From assembly GCA_003116995.1 (NCBI GenBank), contig BDSL01000001.1, forward strand, positions 1,054,001-1,118,000: a DNA stretch of 64,000 bases, given 5' to 3'. Shown piece by piece: positions 24,816-34,358 of this stretch (position 1 is its first letter; the number at the start of each line of letters is the position of its first letter). This DNA comes from Yamagishiella unicocca (lineage: Eukaryota > Chlorophyta > Chlorophyceae > Chlamydomonadales > Volvocaceae). The notes beneath the pieces were generated by a model. It did not search any database. It worked only from the letters and a program-made list of their open reading frames with translations, and was not told the origin of the DNA. A program made the position numbers and the translations under genes.

Positions 24816-25094
24816 TAGGGGGATGTGTGGCCCGTTGGCGGCCTAGCACCTACACGCCCATGTGGTGAAGTGGTGCAGAGTGCAGTGCGGTGCCACCTAT
24901 GCGCTGATGCGTGCCGATTGAGTGCATTGTGGTGAGCCAAGTGATGCGGTGCGGTGCCGCCTAGGTGCCTATGCGGTGCGATGTCGAACCCGAAACTCTA
25001 TCATTTTTACAGGGGGTGTCATAGCGCCTGGCGCCACTACCTGCTTGGCTCCCAGTACATTGCACCGCTACATATGTAGGTGCCATATAGCACC

Positions 25095-25690
25095 ATATGG
25101 TGCTTTTCAGGCTTACATCTGGCTCGATGGTCACCTTCATGCCCCTAGAAAGGGGTAAGCACAACTTAGCCGGGCCTAGGCGTGCCACCATTCCGAAGTC
25201 GTTGCTGTTACTGCACCCCACTGCTGAGCGGGTTCTGGTGTCTCGCACACGCTGTGTCGATCACCAGCTGTGTCGTGACACCGGTCATGGTGTATTGGCG
25301 GTGGTCCGGAGCTCCGGACCCTGCATGCGGATGCATGGTGCTTCCACGGTTCCACCCCAGCTGTGCTGCAGGACTCCGCTGAGGTCGACGACATGGTCGT
25401 GTGGCACAAGGTGCTCAATTGGCTCACAGTCTTGCCTGTTGCCCTGTGTGTGGCGTGCGCACGCTGGCAGGAGATCGGCGACATTACATCTGGGATTGCA
25501 TACTGGCGCGGACAATGCGTGTGACTTTGGGTTTGTCTCAGGGGAGTCTTCCCCTGCTGGGCGCGCCCGTAGGCTGCTTTTAGCCGTCCCTCAAGCTGTC
25601 CGGTGTCGGGTGCTCCCTGGTGCTCTGTGGCACAGTCTTCAGTGGGGCTGTTGTGGGCGACCATGCTGTCGCGTCCATGGAATATAAATG
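25095..25690 (+). mobile_element. Possible C-terminal remnant of a non-LTR retrotransposon
   Basis: In the plus frame around 25401-25583 the segment CPVCGVRTLAGDRRHYIWDC has the spacing of the Cys-x2-Cys...His...Cys motif near the C-terminus of many LINE-type ORF2 proteins. The upstream frame is interrupted and no reverse transcriptase motif is visible in the window. The stretch ends in a run of 14 C at about 25690. Family assignment is tentative. Confidence 0.3.
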
Positions 25691-26102
25691 CCCCCCCCCC
25701 CCCCTTGTTACCCAGCCAACTGCTCCCGCTCCCGCGCTCGCTAGCTCGGCGGGAGGGGCGGCCACAGGGAAAAAATGCACGCCTCACCAGCACCAACTCC
25801 TCCCCCAGCAGCGTGACCCCATACGCCCGGTCCAGTGCTGTTGGACAGGCTTGCTGCTGCTGAGCTATGTTTAGTATAACAGGTGTTTGTAGCAGCGCAG
25901 ATGAGATATTTATTTTCCTGCTGTACTCGGTTTTCCTTTCTTCCGTCTCGCATCTCAAAAACGTACGTTGGATTCGCGAAGCCCTCGCCGCTATTCTTAG
26001 CGCAAGGGACGGTTCGCTGCCAACAGTATCATTGCAGTATCATAGCTAGCACTCGTCTTTTCAACCAGCGTCTTTACCAAATAGCACAAAGCCAATCGCA
26101 CC

Positions 26103-27034
26103 ATGGAGGACTGGTCGGACAGGCTGCTAAGGCTAGAGCTGGCCGACGAAGACAAGGCGCGAGTTCGAGTGCTGCTCCTGGAAAAGCAGTCCTCCGACAG
26201 GCCGCTGTACTTCGCTGGCAGCGATAAGCAGGCATTGGAGACCTTGAAGCAGCTGCTGCAGCAGCATGGTGAGGCCGGGACCACCAGATTCAACGCGATC
26301 TACGAGCGTTGCATTTAGGCCTCAATGCGCAGCAGCTGCCGGCCCTATCGCTTACAGTTGTGGCTGTGCGTGAGTTCACGTGCGGACAAGTGGGCCCCTG
26401 CCGCTTGTGCCTGCCAATTAATGGGGAACTGCGATAGCAGGATCGCGATAGCCCTTACCCACCTACGGCTGTTCCCTTTTGAGAAGCGCATGTATATAGC
26501 ACGGGCGTTATGCATGCCGCGCGAACCCAACCCAATTTCCCAATGCGATCGCAGCGGGTCCTGCCACCGGCTCTCCCAGGCACCTCGACGTTGTTGTAGC
26601 GAGCATTCGTCTTGGTTTGCGATACTGGAAGCGCCCTGGGTCGACAAGCCCTGGTGCTCGAAACGCACACCCCACCACCGCCGCGTGTCAGCACTCCTCG
26701 CGCCCAACCGCACCCCACACACCAGACCGCATTGAGCGCGTGAAGCGGCATGCAATTTTAACCTGCATGTGCCCTCCGGCCGCTCCCGCGTCGTGCAGGC
26801 GCGGCGGCAGGCCCCGGCCCAAGGAGCGGTGAGTTGTTGTTGAATGGTTGTTGGTTGCTCAGATCGGCACCAATTGGGCAAGGGTCAGGGGGTCTCACCC
26901 GTGGGGTTCCCAACATGGAGAGCTGGGATACCCCTCAAGCTTCCTGCGTCGCAGGGGCATCTAGATCTGTCGGTCGTGGGAAGAGGATTGTCTTTGAGAT
27001 GGAGCTCACATTGATTAAAACCTGGCTGGGCTGA
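26103..27034 (+). CDS. Small three-exon gene, hypothetical 91-residue protein
   Basis: Exon 1 26103-26268 begins with a well-placed ATG (caccATGGAGG) and encodes a charged helical segment (MEDWSDRLLRLELADEDKAR, then ETLKQLLQQH). It ends at a good donor (ATG/gtgagg). Exon 2 is a 30-nt micro-exon, 26799-26828 (cgtgcag/...gcg/gtgagt). Exon 3, 26955-27034, encodes SVGRGKRIVFEMELTLIKTW and a stop. All three join in phase 1. No family recognised. If intron 1 were retained, a 71-residue product would result. The micro-exon is the weakest part of the model. Confidence 0.45.
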
Positions 27035-27384
27035 CTGCTGCCGCGATCACTTCCGTGGAGGGTGCGGGAGGCCTTTGCCGGGGGCGCTGGCCTGTAGAGC
27101 GGGAGGGCAGTAGTGGGGCCATCGCGCGTTGGGGCGGGTTGGTCGTTGCTGGGGGCTGCGGGGCGCGCTGGTTGCGCCAACTCGTATGGGGTGCTGTGAG
27201 AGGCGACAAGGGGCGGCTGGCGGGTGCTGGCGGCTGGCGGGTACTGGGCCTTGTGGGCCCGACAGCCAACACCCGCCCAGGGGAGCTCGCCTGGACGGAG
27301 CGACAGCTTTCATGCGCGCCAGCTGTAGGCGGGTGGTGGGCTGGGTGGGCGGGGCGCTCGGCCATGGGGTGCGGGCGCGGTGTG

Positions 27385-28054
27385 GACCCTCGAACTTCCC
27401 ATCGCACGTCACGGCGCCACCGGACGAGCCAGGGAACCCCATGTAGTCTACGACGCCCATCCTCTGCTTTACATAGGAGTACGACAGCCGCCCGTGCGTA
27501 ATCACCGGCCTGGCCTTCGTCAGCCCAAGCGTCTCCGCCATTGCCAGGTAGCTGTACGTGGTCAATCGAGCATCTGCGGGTGGTCGATGTTTTGTTCGTT
27601 CGTTTGTCAATCTTTTAGCAGGTGCAGATACGCAGTTGCAGGTATCCTCCCGGTATCACCGGGCCTCATTGTACCTGGCTTGTAGCACTCTCGCGGTGCA
27701 ATCTCCAGGAACGGCCACGGCTCCTCTGCTGACACCGCCGCACCGCCGCCGCCAACGCCGCCGCTGCTGCCAGCGCCGCGGCCCGGGCGCCGTGTCAGCT
27801 GGAACAGGGACACGTCCACGTGACGCCAGCTTATCAGGTGCTTGAGCGCCACACCATCAGCCACCCAGAGCCGGCGCGGGTGGATGAAGCCGTCCTCCCA
27901 CACCACCACCGTGTGGCGCGCTGTGATGGCCATCCCTTCACGGCTGATGATACATATGGTGGCCACGAACGATTTGGAGCCGTCACAGAACACCTCCATG
28001 AGTGGCAGGGCGGAGCTGCTGTTGGCGGCATCCGCGCCCGGAGCATCCATGCCA
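27385..28054 (-). CDS. Trypsin-like serine peptidase, 5' end not resolved (left arm of an inverted repeat)
   Basis: Read on the minus strand, the exon ending at 27675 contains ISREGMAITARHTV (catalytic His context) and HVDVSLFQL (catalytic Asp context). After a Gly-rich linker and EIAPRECYKP, a donor at 27675 joins in phase to an exon starting at 27573 that contains YMGFPGSSGGAV, the catalytic Ser motif. All three triad residues are thus present in order. Upstream of GADAANSSSALPL the coding sequence runs into the spacer and opposite arm of an inverted repeat, so the start cannot be placed. An exon at about 28480-28590 on the minus strand (NIAYITLCLVENGAAAEEEP) may be the original upstream exon. 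The 3' end after the Ser exon (near 27385) is also unresolved. Substrate and location unknown. Confidence 0.55.
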
Positions 28055-28370
28055 CCAACAGCAGCTCCGCCCTGCCACTCATGGAGGTGTTCTGTGACGG
28101 CTCCAAATCGTTCGTGGCCACCATATGTATCATCAGCCGTGAAGGGATGGCCATCACAGCGCGCCACACGGTGGTGTGGGAGGACGGCTTCATCCACCCG
28201 CGCCGGCTCTGGGTGGCTGATGGTGTGGCGCTCAAGCACCTGATAAGCTGGCGTCACGTGGACGTGTCCCTGTTCCAGCTGACACGGCGCCCGGGCCGCG
28301 GCGCTGGCAGCAGCGGCGGCGTTGGCGGCGGCGGTGCGGCGGTGTCAGCAGAGCCGTGGCCGTTCCTGGA
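27704..28370. repeat. Inverted repeat: 322-bp and 316-bp arms around a 29-bp spacer
   Basis: Left arm 27704-28025 and right arm 28055-28370 are exact reverse complements except for two 3-bp insertions in the left arm (an extra ctc near 27725 and an extra acc near 27905). Both arms encode the His/Asp half of the serine peptidase on opposite strands, and both indels keep the frame. Confidence 0.95.
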
Positions 28371-28446
28371 CAAGTTGTCCGTAGACAGTGGGGTTGTGGG
28401 GAGACTTGCACTCCTCGGCACGGACTTGGCCACCCGTTTCTATTAA
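28055..28446 (+). pseudogene. Truncated second copy of the serine peptidase (right arm)
   Basis: The plus-strand frame repeats NSSSALPLMEVFCDGSKSF through the His and Asp motifs to SAEPWPFL. It then departs from the parental continuation at 28371 and runs to a stop at 28446 through unrelated sequence. The Ser-bearing exon is absent, so no active peptidase can come from this copy. It lacks one Val and one Glu compared with the left arm. Confidence 0.7.
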
Positions 28447-28449
28447 TGC

Positions 28450-30430
28450 CCCAAGTCACCACCGCAAGCCTCTTCCCATCTGCTACATCACAACCCCCGT
28501 CACGCGGCTCCTCCTCCGCGGCCGCCCCGTTCTCCACAAGGCACAGGGTGATGTACGCGATGTTGGAGGCCGCGTTTGCGTCCCGGCCCCTGCAGCAGGC
28601 AGGAGGTGGAAACGTGTGAGACATAGGGTTTGTGCCGCGGATGCTGATTCAGCCCCCTGTTATGCTCTTTAAGCCATTTGACATGGGTTAAGCCCCAGAT
28701 ACTCACGCCCCAGAGCCCAGCCCCGATGCTGCCTTACCAGACTGTTCCGCAACCGTTGCAGGTTCCTCCACCGCCTCGCGGACCACGCGGTCCGAGCACA
28801 CAGACTCTTAAGGTAGTTTTAATGGTCCGCTGCCGGCCCTCCGGCGCGCCTGCAGGCGCCGAAGGGCCAGCTTCCGCTATTTCAGGTTCTCGAACCTTAG
28901 CAAAGGGTCTCGCCACTACAGGCAGGCCAGGTGGTGAAGCCGACCCAGCAGCAGGTGGTGAAGCCAACCCAGCAGCAGGCCGTGCCTCAGAACAAACAGG
29001 ATGCAGGGCAGATGACAGGCGGCAGGACAAGACTTCGTACGGAAATAGGCGTGGCGGGGAACACTATTTGGGGTGAGGAGCGGGGGAGCAGGGGTAGGTA
29101 GGGGGAGAGAGTGCGTGTCGGGTGCCCATCATACCTAATAAGAACCTCCGTACAGCAGTTGCCCCGAGCTCGTACACCGTACCCTATTCCCACACGCCCT
29201 GTTATGCCGTAAAAACACACAACCCTCCATCTGGACCCCAGGGTTTGACACGTTTGGCACGCACGCGCCGTGCTAACCGCCACATTGAAAGCCTCACTAG
29301 TTCTGATAAGTCCGTCCTGAAACGAGGGGCCCCATACGCCGCGTCTTGCACCCTGACACCGCTCCGGCCCTTTATTCCTACTCCTCTATCGATCTAGACC
29401 CGACCCAAGCCCCAGTGCGGCCCCTAGCTCGAGTTTTCGCGGATCCGTACAATCTTGCTCGCACGGCCCTACGCGTAGGAATTAGGCAGCAGGCAGAAGA
29501 ACGGATGTTCCTGTATTGCATGTATGTGCGTGCTGGTGTGTGTGGCCGGCCGGCATCAACTTTTCTGGGCTTTCCGCAGCGCCAGCGGCCCTGACCCGCC
29601 GGGTGTAGCAGGAGTATACCAGGTAGCAGTATGCAGCTCACGTGGGTGGCCCGGGCGGGGGGCGCAGCTGGCGCAGCGGACCGTATAAGCCCTGACGGTG
29701 TTGCCAGGGCACTGGGTTCCTAGCTCCGTGCTTTCTGCGCCCGTACACATAGAAGCACTGCTTTCCTGTCACCCAGGCTGCTGTCCCACAAAGGCCTTGC
29801 ATCATACGATAGCGCGTCGGCGGGGGGAACCGGGGCGCGAGTGGAGAAGCGAGCTGCAGCGCGAAAGCGGCATGGGATGACCCGCACAGGTATGGGGGCG
29901 ATGCTCCGACAGCGGCGTGTCGCAATTGGAGACCAAGGCAATTTGCTTCGCAATTTCGCGGGAGTCCCCACTCACCACTCGAATTATGGGCGGCATCAGA
30001 GCCCGGCGATCGGCGGCCGCGTGGACGGGATGCAGGGGCAACTGCCGCAATCGCGTTTCAGGGCGGACATAACAGACTGAGTGGGCAAGCCTTCTGCCGA
30101 ACATTGCGCCGCCGCCGCGATGAGCACACAACCAGCTTACAGCCAGAGCTGTCCTACGAGGCGCCAAGCCCGCACCTGGCTCAGGACCGACCTCGGGTCA
30201 AACGTCTATGCCTGGCGGGTGCCGGCCCCTGCGGCCCGCGCAGGTGGTCAGGGAAGGCAGCCGTCTGTGCATGGTTTGTGCTGGCGGGCCGTGGCAGGCG
30301 GCGACCCGAGCTGCCAAACGTTCTCTGCAACCTGATTTTTGCCGGGGCTGCGGCCAGCGCTATGGTTTAGAGTGTGAGGAGGCCTATGCGGCTCATGTGT
30401 GAGCGGGCCGGGAGATTCAAGTTCGTGACG
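28450..30430. other. Region with weak exon candidates only
   Basis: Two points are worth recording. A plus-strand segment at 28920-29095 encodes GQVVKPTQQQVVKPTQQQ with a 24-bp direct repeat after a possible acceptor. A segment at 30208-30402 has paired Cys-x2-Cys motifs (CMVC, CRGC), as in a small zinc finger or a retroelement nucleocapsid. Neither can be tied into a gene. Confidence 0.3.
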
Positions 30431-30599
30431 GACCAGGCAAAAAGGGGTAACCCTGGGGGGCTTGGCCCCCCTAGCCGCTCCGCGGCGGGGGCTGAGCCCA
30501 AAAGTTCCGAATTATGGACGCAAATAAAGCCGTCTTGCCACACCGTTGGTTGACCCTTCGAAGTAGAGGGCAAGACCGGGGGGAAGAAGAAAGCGGTGG

Positions 30600-30865
30600 G
30601 AAACAGGGAAGGCTAAGCGGGACCAAGTTGGAGGTGAGGTGCACTACGAGATTGACCGATTCCTAGAGGCCGTTTCAAAGCCGAGGGGAAGCTCGAATAC
30701 AACGTGCGGTGGTGCGGCTTCTCCAGTAAGCATATGTGCAAAGACCGTACAGCAAGCGCAGACGCGTTCAGGAAGCTGAAAAACACGCTGGTAGAAGCAA
30801 ATAAATACCTCGTCGGGCTTTCTAACGACATACACGGGGGTTCCCCTGAAGTTTGCCTGTAGTTT
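30600..30865 (+). mobile_element. Chromodomain relic, probably from a chromovirus-type (Ty3/gypsy) retrotransposon
   Basis: EVHYEIDRFLEA in one plus frame is followed, after a one-base frame change near 30685-30692, by KLEYNVRWCGFS in another. Together they show the hallmark order of a chromodomain (Y-E-I/V-x-x-I/F-L ... LEY-V-W-G). The second frame ends at TAG 30860-30862. No integrase or reverse transcriptase motif was found upstream, so only the tail of the element survives, with a frameshift. Confidence 0.6.
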
Positions 30866-30904
30866 CCCTGTAGTTTTGCAGTATTGTTTCCGGATTGGGG
30901 TGCT

Positions 30905-31290
30905 TTCCTTTGGGTTATCCCGGAGTTATCCTGGAGTTATCCCGGACTTATCCCCGAGTTATGATTTATTTTTGGGGGGCGCGGATACAAACCTTTTCCC
31001 CAGCATTTACAGTGGCAGCGGCTTCCAATTCGGGTGTCCACCCAATTATCAGCTTAGTCTCGTGTGTCGCCCCAACAGGGAGGAAGGTGGGGGTCGGCCG
31101 ACCAGGTGGGAGGGGGATGCTGGTCTTTGGCAGTCAGGGTTCGACCCCATTGGGAATCAATAGTCGGCCGAAGGGCCAATCGGGACTGAGGTGTATATGT
31201 CTGATGGGAGACGCTTTGCTTGGTAGTCGGTGTTCGACCCCAGAAGGAATTAATAGTCGGCCGGGGGGTCAATTGGGAGGCTCAAGGGGG
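30905..31290. repeat. Degenerate tandem repeats following the chromodomain relic
   Basis: ggagttatcccgga-like 13-bp units repeat at 30910-30962. Two copies of an about 45-bp block (ttcgacccca...aatagtcggccg...caattggga) lie about 90 bp apart at 31137-31182 and 31229-31275. They may belong to the 3' non-coding end or LTR of the relic. Confidence 0.55.
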
Positions 31291-31382
31291 TGAGGTCGGG
31301 GGCCAAAATCCGTCCTTTTTCTCAACAATTTTTTAGTTGGGACAAATTCCTATAAAAGCTTGCTGCGCCAGAACCGGGAAAC

Positions 31383-31852
31383 CACCATTTTTTCATCTGC
31401 CTGGAGCGCTTCCATGCGCAAGACCTGCCGCCGTTGCTGGCGCCCTGCGGCCACACGGTCTGCTGCGACTGCATCGCGCAGCAGCGCGCCTGCCCTTTCT
31501 GCCGCGCGCCGCTGCCCGGCGACCGTGCCGGTCTGCCGCGCAGCTATGCTCTGCTGGAGGTGATGGAGGTGGAGGCGCCACCCGCGCGGCCCGGTGTCGC
31601 GGAGGAGCAGCTGCTGCGCGAGATGGGTGTGCTGCCCGCCGGGGGAGGCTATGGCGATGCCGCTGGGACCGGGCGCGCGGGCGCCCGCCACCGCTCGGCC
31701 GCCGCCTGCGCGCTGGTCCTATCGGCGGAGGAGGTGACGCTGACGGCGGTGGACTGGGCGCGGGCGGCACGGGGCGCGTGGTGCTGGGCCACTTCCGCGG
31801 CCGGGAGGTGGGGACGTTGCGGCGTGGGGGTGGGGCGTTGGTCGGAAAGTAG
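31383..31852 (+). pseudogene. Broken RING-finger / protein-kinase gene fragment
   Basis: In frame with 31398, ICLERF, LAPCGHTVCCDCI and CPFCRAPL give a RING-type zinc finger, but the first zinc ligand expected three residues before the visible Cys is Phe (ttt). The frame continues as a plausible linker (EEQLLREMGVLPA, LSAEEVTLTAV). In a different frame, 31754-31807 encodes LGAGGTGRVVLGHFRGRE, the glycine-rich loop of a protein kinase, followed by a donor-like gtgggg. RING and kinase parts are therefore out of frame, and nothing recognisable lies upstream of the RING. A RING plus kinase order is inferred. This is a decayed or truncated copy, unless an assembly error explains the shift. Confidence 0.5.
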
Positions 31853-31889
31853 GGAGATATGAAGTCGAGGAGGAAGCGACGTTAGCACA

Positions 31890-34358
31890 TTACAGCCCCA
31901 GCCCAAGCTAGTTGCCAAGATGAGGGAGGGGGATGGCGGGCCGGGTAGCGGGGGGGCAGGGCAGGGCGGGGGCGGGCGGGTGCTAGGGTCGGGGGTAAGA
32001 ACGGGTTGGTGGGGAAGAGGGTGGCAGGGGCTCGGGGGGGCCCAGGGGCTTGGGGGTGATCAGGCGCGGGGTGCAGAGGACGGGACCTACGCGGGGGGGT
32101 GGAGGCCCGGCTCGGAGAGGGGGGGAGTGCGCGGCTACGGGGGCGTATAGAGGACGGGACCTGCGCAGAGGGGCATGGCGCGTGCGTGCTACTGTATGTG
32201 CCACAGGCCGAGCGCAGGGGGCGCGAAGTGCTGGCGGCAACGCCGGGCTGCAGCCAAACCCCGCCAACCCACTCGAGGTCCGGTGACATGGGAGATGGGA
32301 CTGTACGACGGGGTGTGGGAAGGAGGATTACCCCGCACAGAGCATGCTCCCGTCGTGGGAGGGGGCCAGGGGAGGGGGGGTACGGGGGAGGTCGGCAGTC
32401 GGCAGTCGGCTGGTGTCTGGCGGCCGTGGCGGCGGTGCCCTCCCCTCCCCTTCTCGCTTGCCACACAGCACCCCCCGCCCCTCATCCTGCAGCCATCCAC
32501 CCTTTCCCACCCCCGCCCTCGCGGGACCGGTGGGGCCCTCGTCGGCTTCCTTATGCTTATTTCTTTGATCCCCCCTCCCTCGCCTCCACCCCCCGCCCCA
32601 GGTCGCAAACAAGAGCTTCACAGTCGGGTCAGCAGCCAACTACCAGCTCCCAGTCGCGCAGCTACCCAAGTGCGTCGCGCCACACACCACGCAGACTATG
32701 TGTTACTCCTCCACAGTCGGGTTAGCAGCCGTTAGCATGCTCCGTGTCGTACAGCTACCCAACTTGCAGAGCGCCGCACACTACACCCGCATCGTTGTTC
32801 GTTCGCAGTCAGTGTTAGTGTCGTATGGGAGGTGGGTGTCGGGGTTACAACCGTCTGTGTACGGATGAAAACGGGGTGATCGAAATGAAAACGGCTTTTT
32901 TCGTTGGCGGTTGGTTCAGGTAACGTCAATGAAGAGGCGCAGCCGAAAACAGGACGACACCATACTGACTTACCCCTTGCACAGTTATCAAACCTCCAAA
33001 AACGACGGGATTCATAGCAACAATGCAAGAGTCAGTGAAGGTAGTAGAAATTGTTACAAGTGGGCTGCAAACCCAACGGCTCCGAAAAGGCACACCACCC
33101 TGCTAAGTTATCCCCGCCTTCAAAGAATCGGATGGTCACGCAAAAGTGCCATCCTCACGTTGAACTCCCACCGAACAAACACGCATAAGGCGTCTTTGGC
33201 ACACATTCTCACGCTGCTAACCGCCGCCAGATGCAGGAAGCGAGAGTTGCTACGCCCACGACCAAACGATTCATGCATTCCCCCAGCCGCTTGGCCCGGT
33301 ACCTTGCCACAATGAAGAAAATCTATTTCACGCCGTTTGACAGATGCGCAGTTTACAAGAACCCATCTCCGTCTTCCACGTCCTGCGCGTTCAGCGCGCC
33401 AGGCCCCTCCCCTTCCTAACCCATTCGCGCATCAGTCCAACAAATGGCCAGACGCGTCCCCCATACACGCGTTCAAGACGGCGCATGTCCCCAACCAGGC
33501 CCAAAGTGTGCCAACCGGTTATGATGCACTGTTGTACGTCGTGTTGTGGGCCGAATGCGCGGATACGGATACGAGTGCAACCTGACAGAGCAGAACAGCT
33601 CACCCCGCATGAACCAGAACATTTTGTCTTCCCATCCGTTACTACTAACTTAGCGTACGGGTCGCGATTGGGACACACAACTAAGCTCACCATACCATAC
33701 ACATATACTCCGCGTATTAGTGTAGGCACAGGACAATTTCCTACACGTGAGTACCGGTACACGCCGGTTACGGGACCGCCACGTCGTACAGACAGCAAAA
33801 TCACGATTCTACAAGCGGAATTTGTTAGAATAAAATCTCTACAATGCCAATTAATTTGATCCTCTCGAAAGATTGGCAACTCGAATTGTACTGAATGGTC
33901 TATACCACCAGTACGATGATGAGATAAACGCGATTCAGTCCCTTATGCGCCATGTATGAGCCCGCATGGTGCTTCTTCCGGCTTCATGTCAGTTCCGTGT
34001 TTGTGACGGTCCGCGCAGCATGAACACCGCCAAACGACAATCATGACCGCGCGTGTGTTTTACTGTCGTTCGCTTTCCTATCTTGTCGAGGTAAAAATGT
34101 TCAGCACCAAGAGAGGCGCGGCGCAGTCATTTCGTGCGTGCTACAGCCTATTATTCGGCGCGTTAAGTGCTAGATGACGGAAACGTGTCATTCCCGGGCA
34201 TACGTCGCCTTCATGCTATAGCTGGGCCAGCCCCCGTCCTTCTACCCCCGCTAGCTGGGCTCAGCCAGGTCCTACGCTTGCAACGTGCCGCTACGCGGTA
34301 GCTGCTACTGCTGCTGCCATTGTCGCGATACACGCTGCACGGCATGCAAATCATCGAC
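31890..34358. other. Gap without a supported gene
   Basis: 31900-32460 is G-rich low-complexity DNA. 32603-32870 is an open plus-strand frame after a good acceptor (ccccgccccag) containing two related about 75-bp blocks (acagtcgggt...cagctaccca), possibly more of the RING/kinase relic. 32880-34200 is AT-richer with no recognisable product on either strand. Confidence 0.4.

Noticed and set aside
24098..24868. 256- to 325-residue ORFs on both strands
   Set aside because: They are produced by a 15-bp minisatellite that keeps all frames open; there are no motifs or splice sites.
31130..31250. tRNA gene suggested by gttcgacccc
   Set aside because: No acceptor stem, A-box or cloverleaf can be formed around it.
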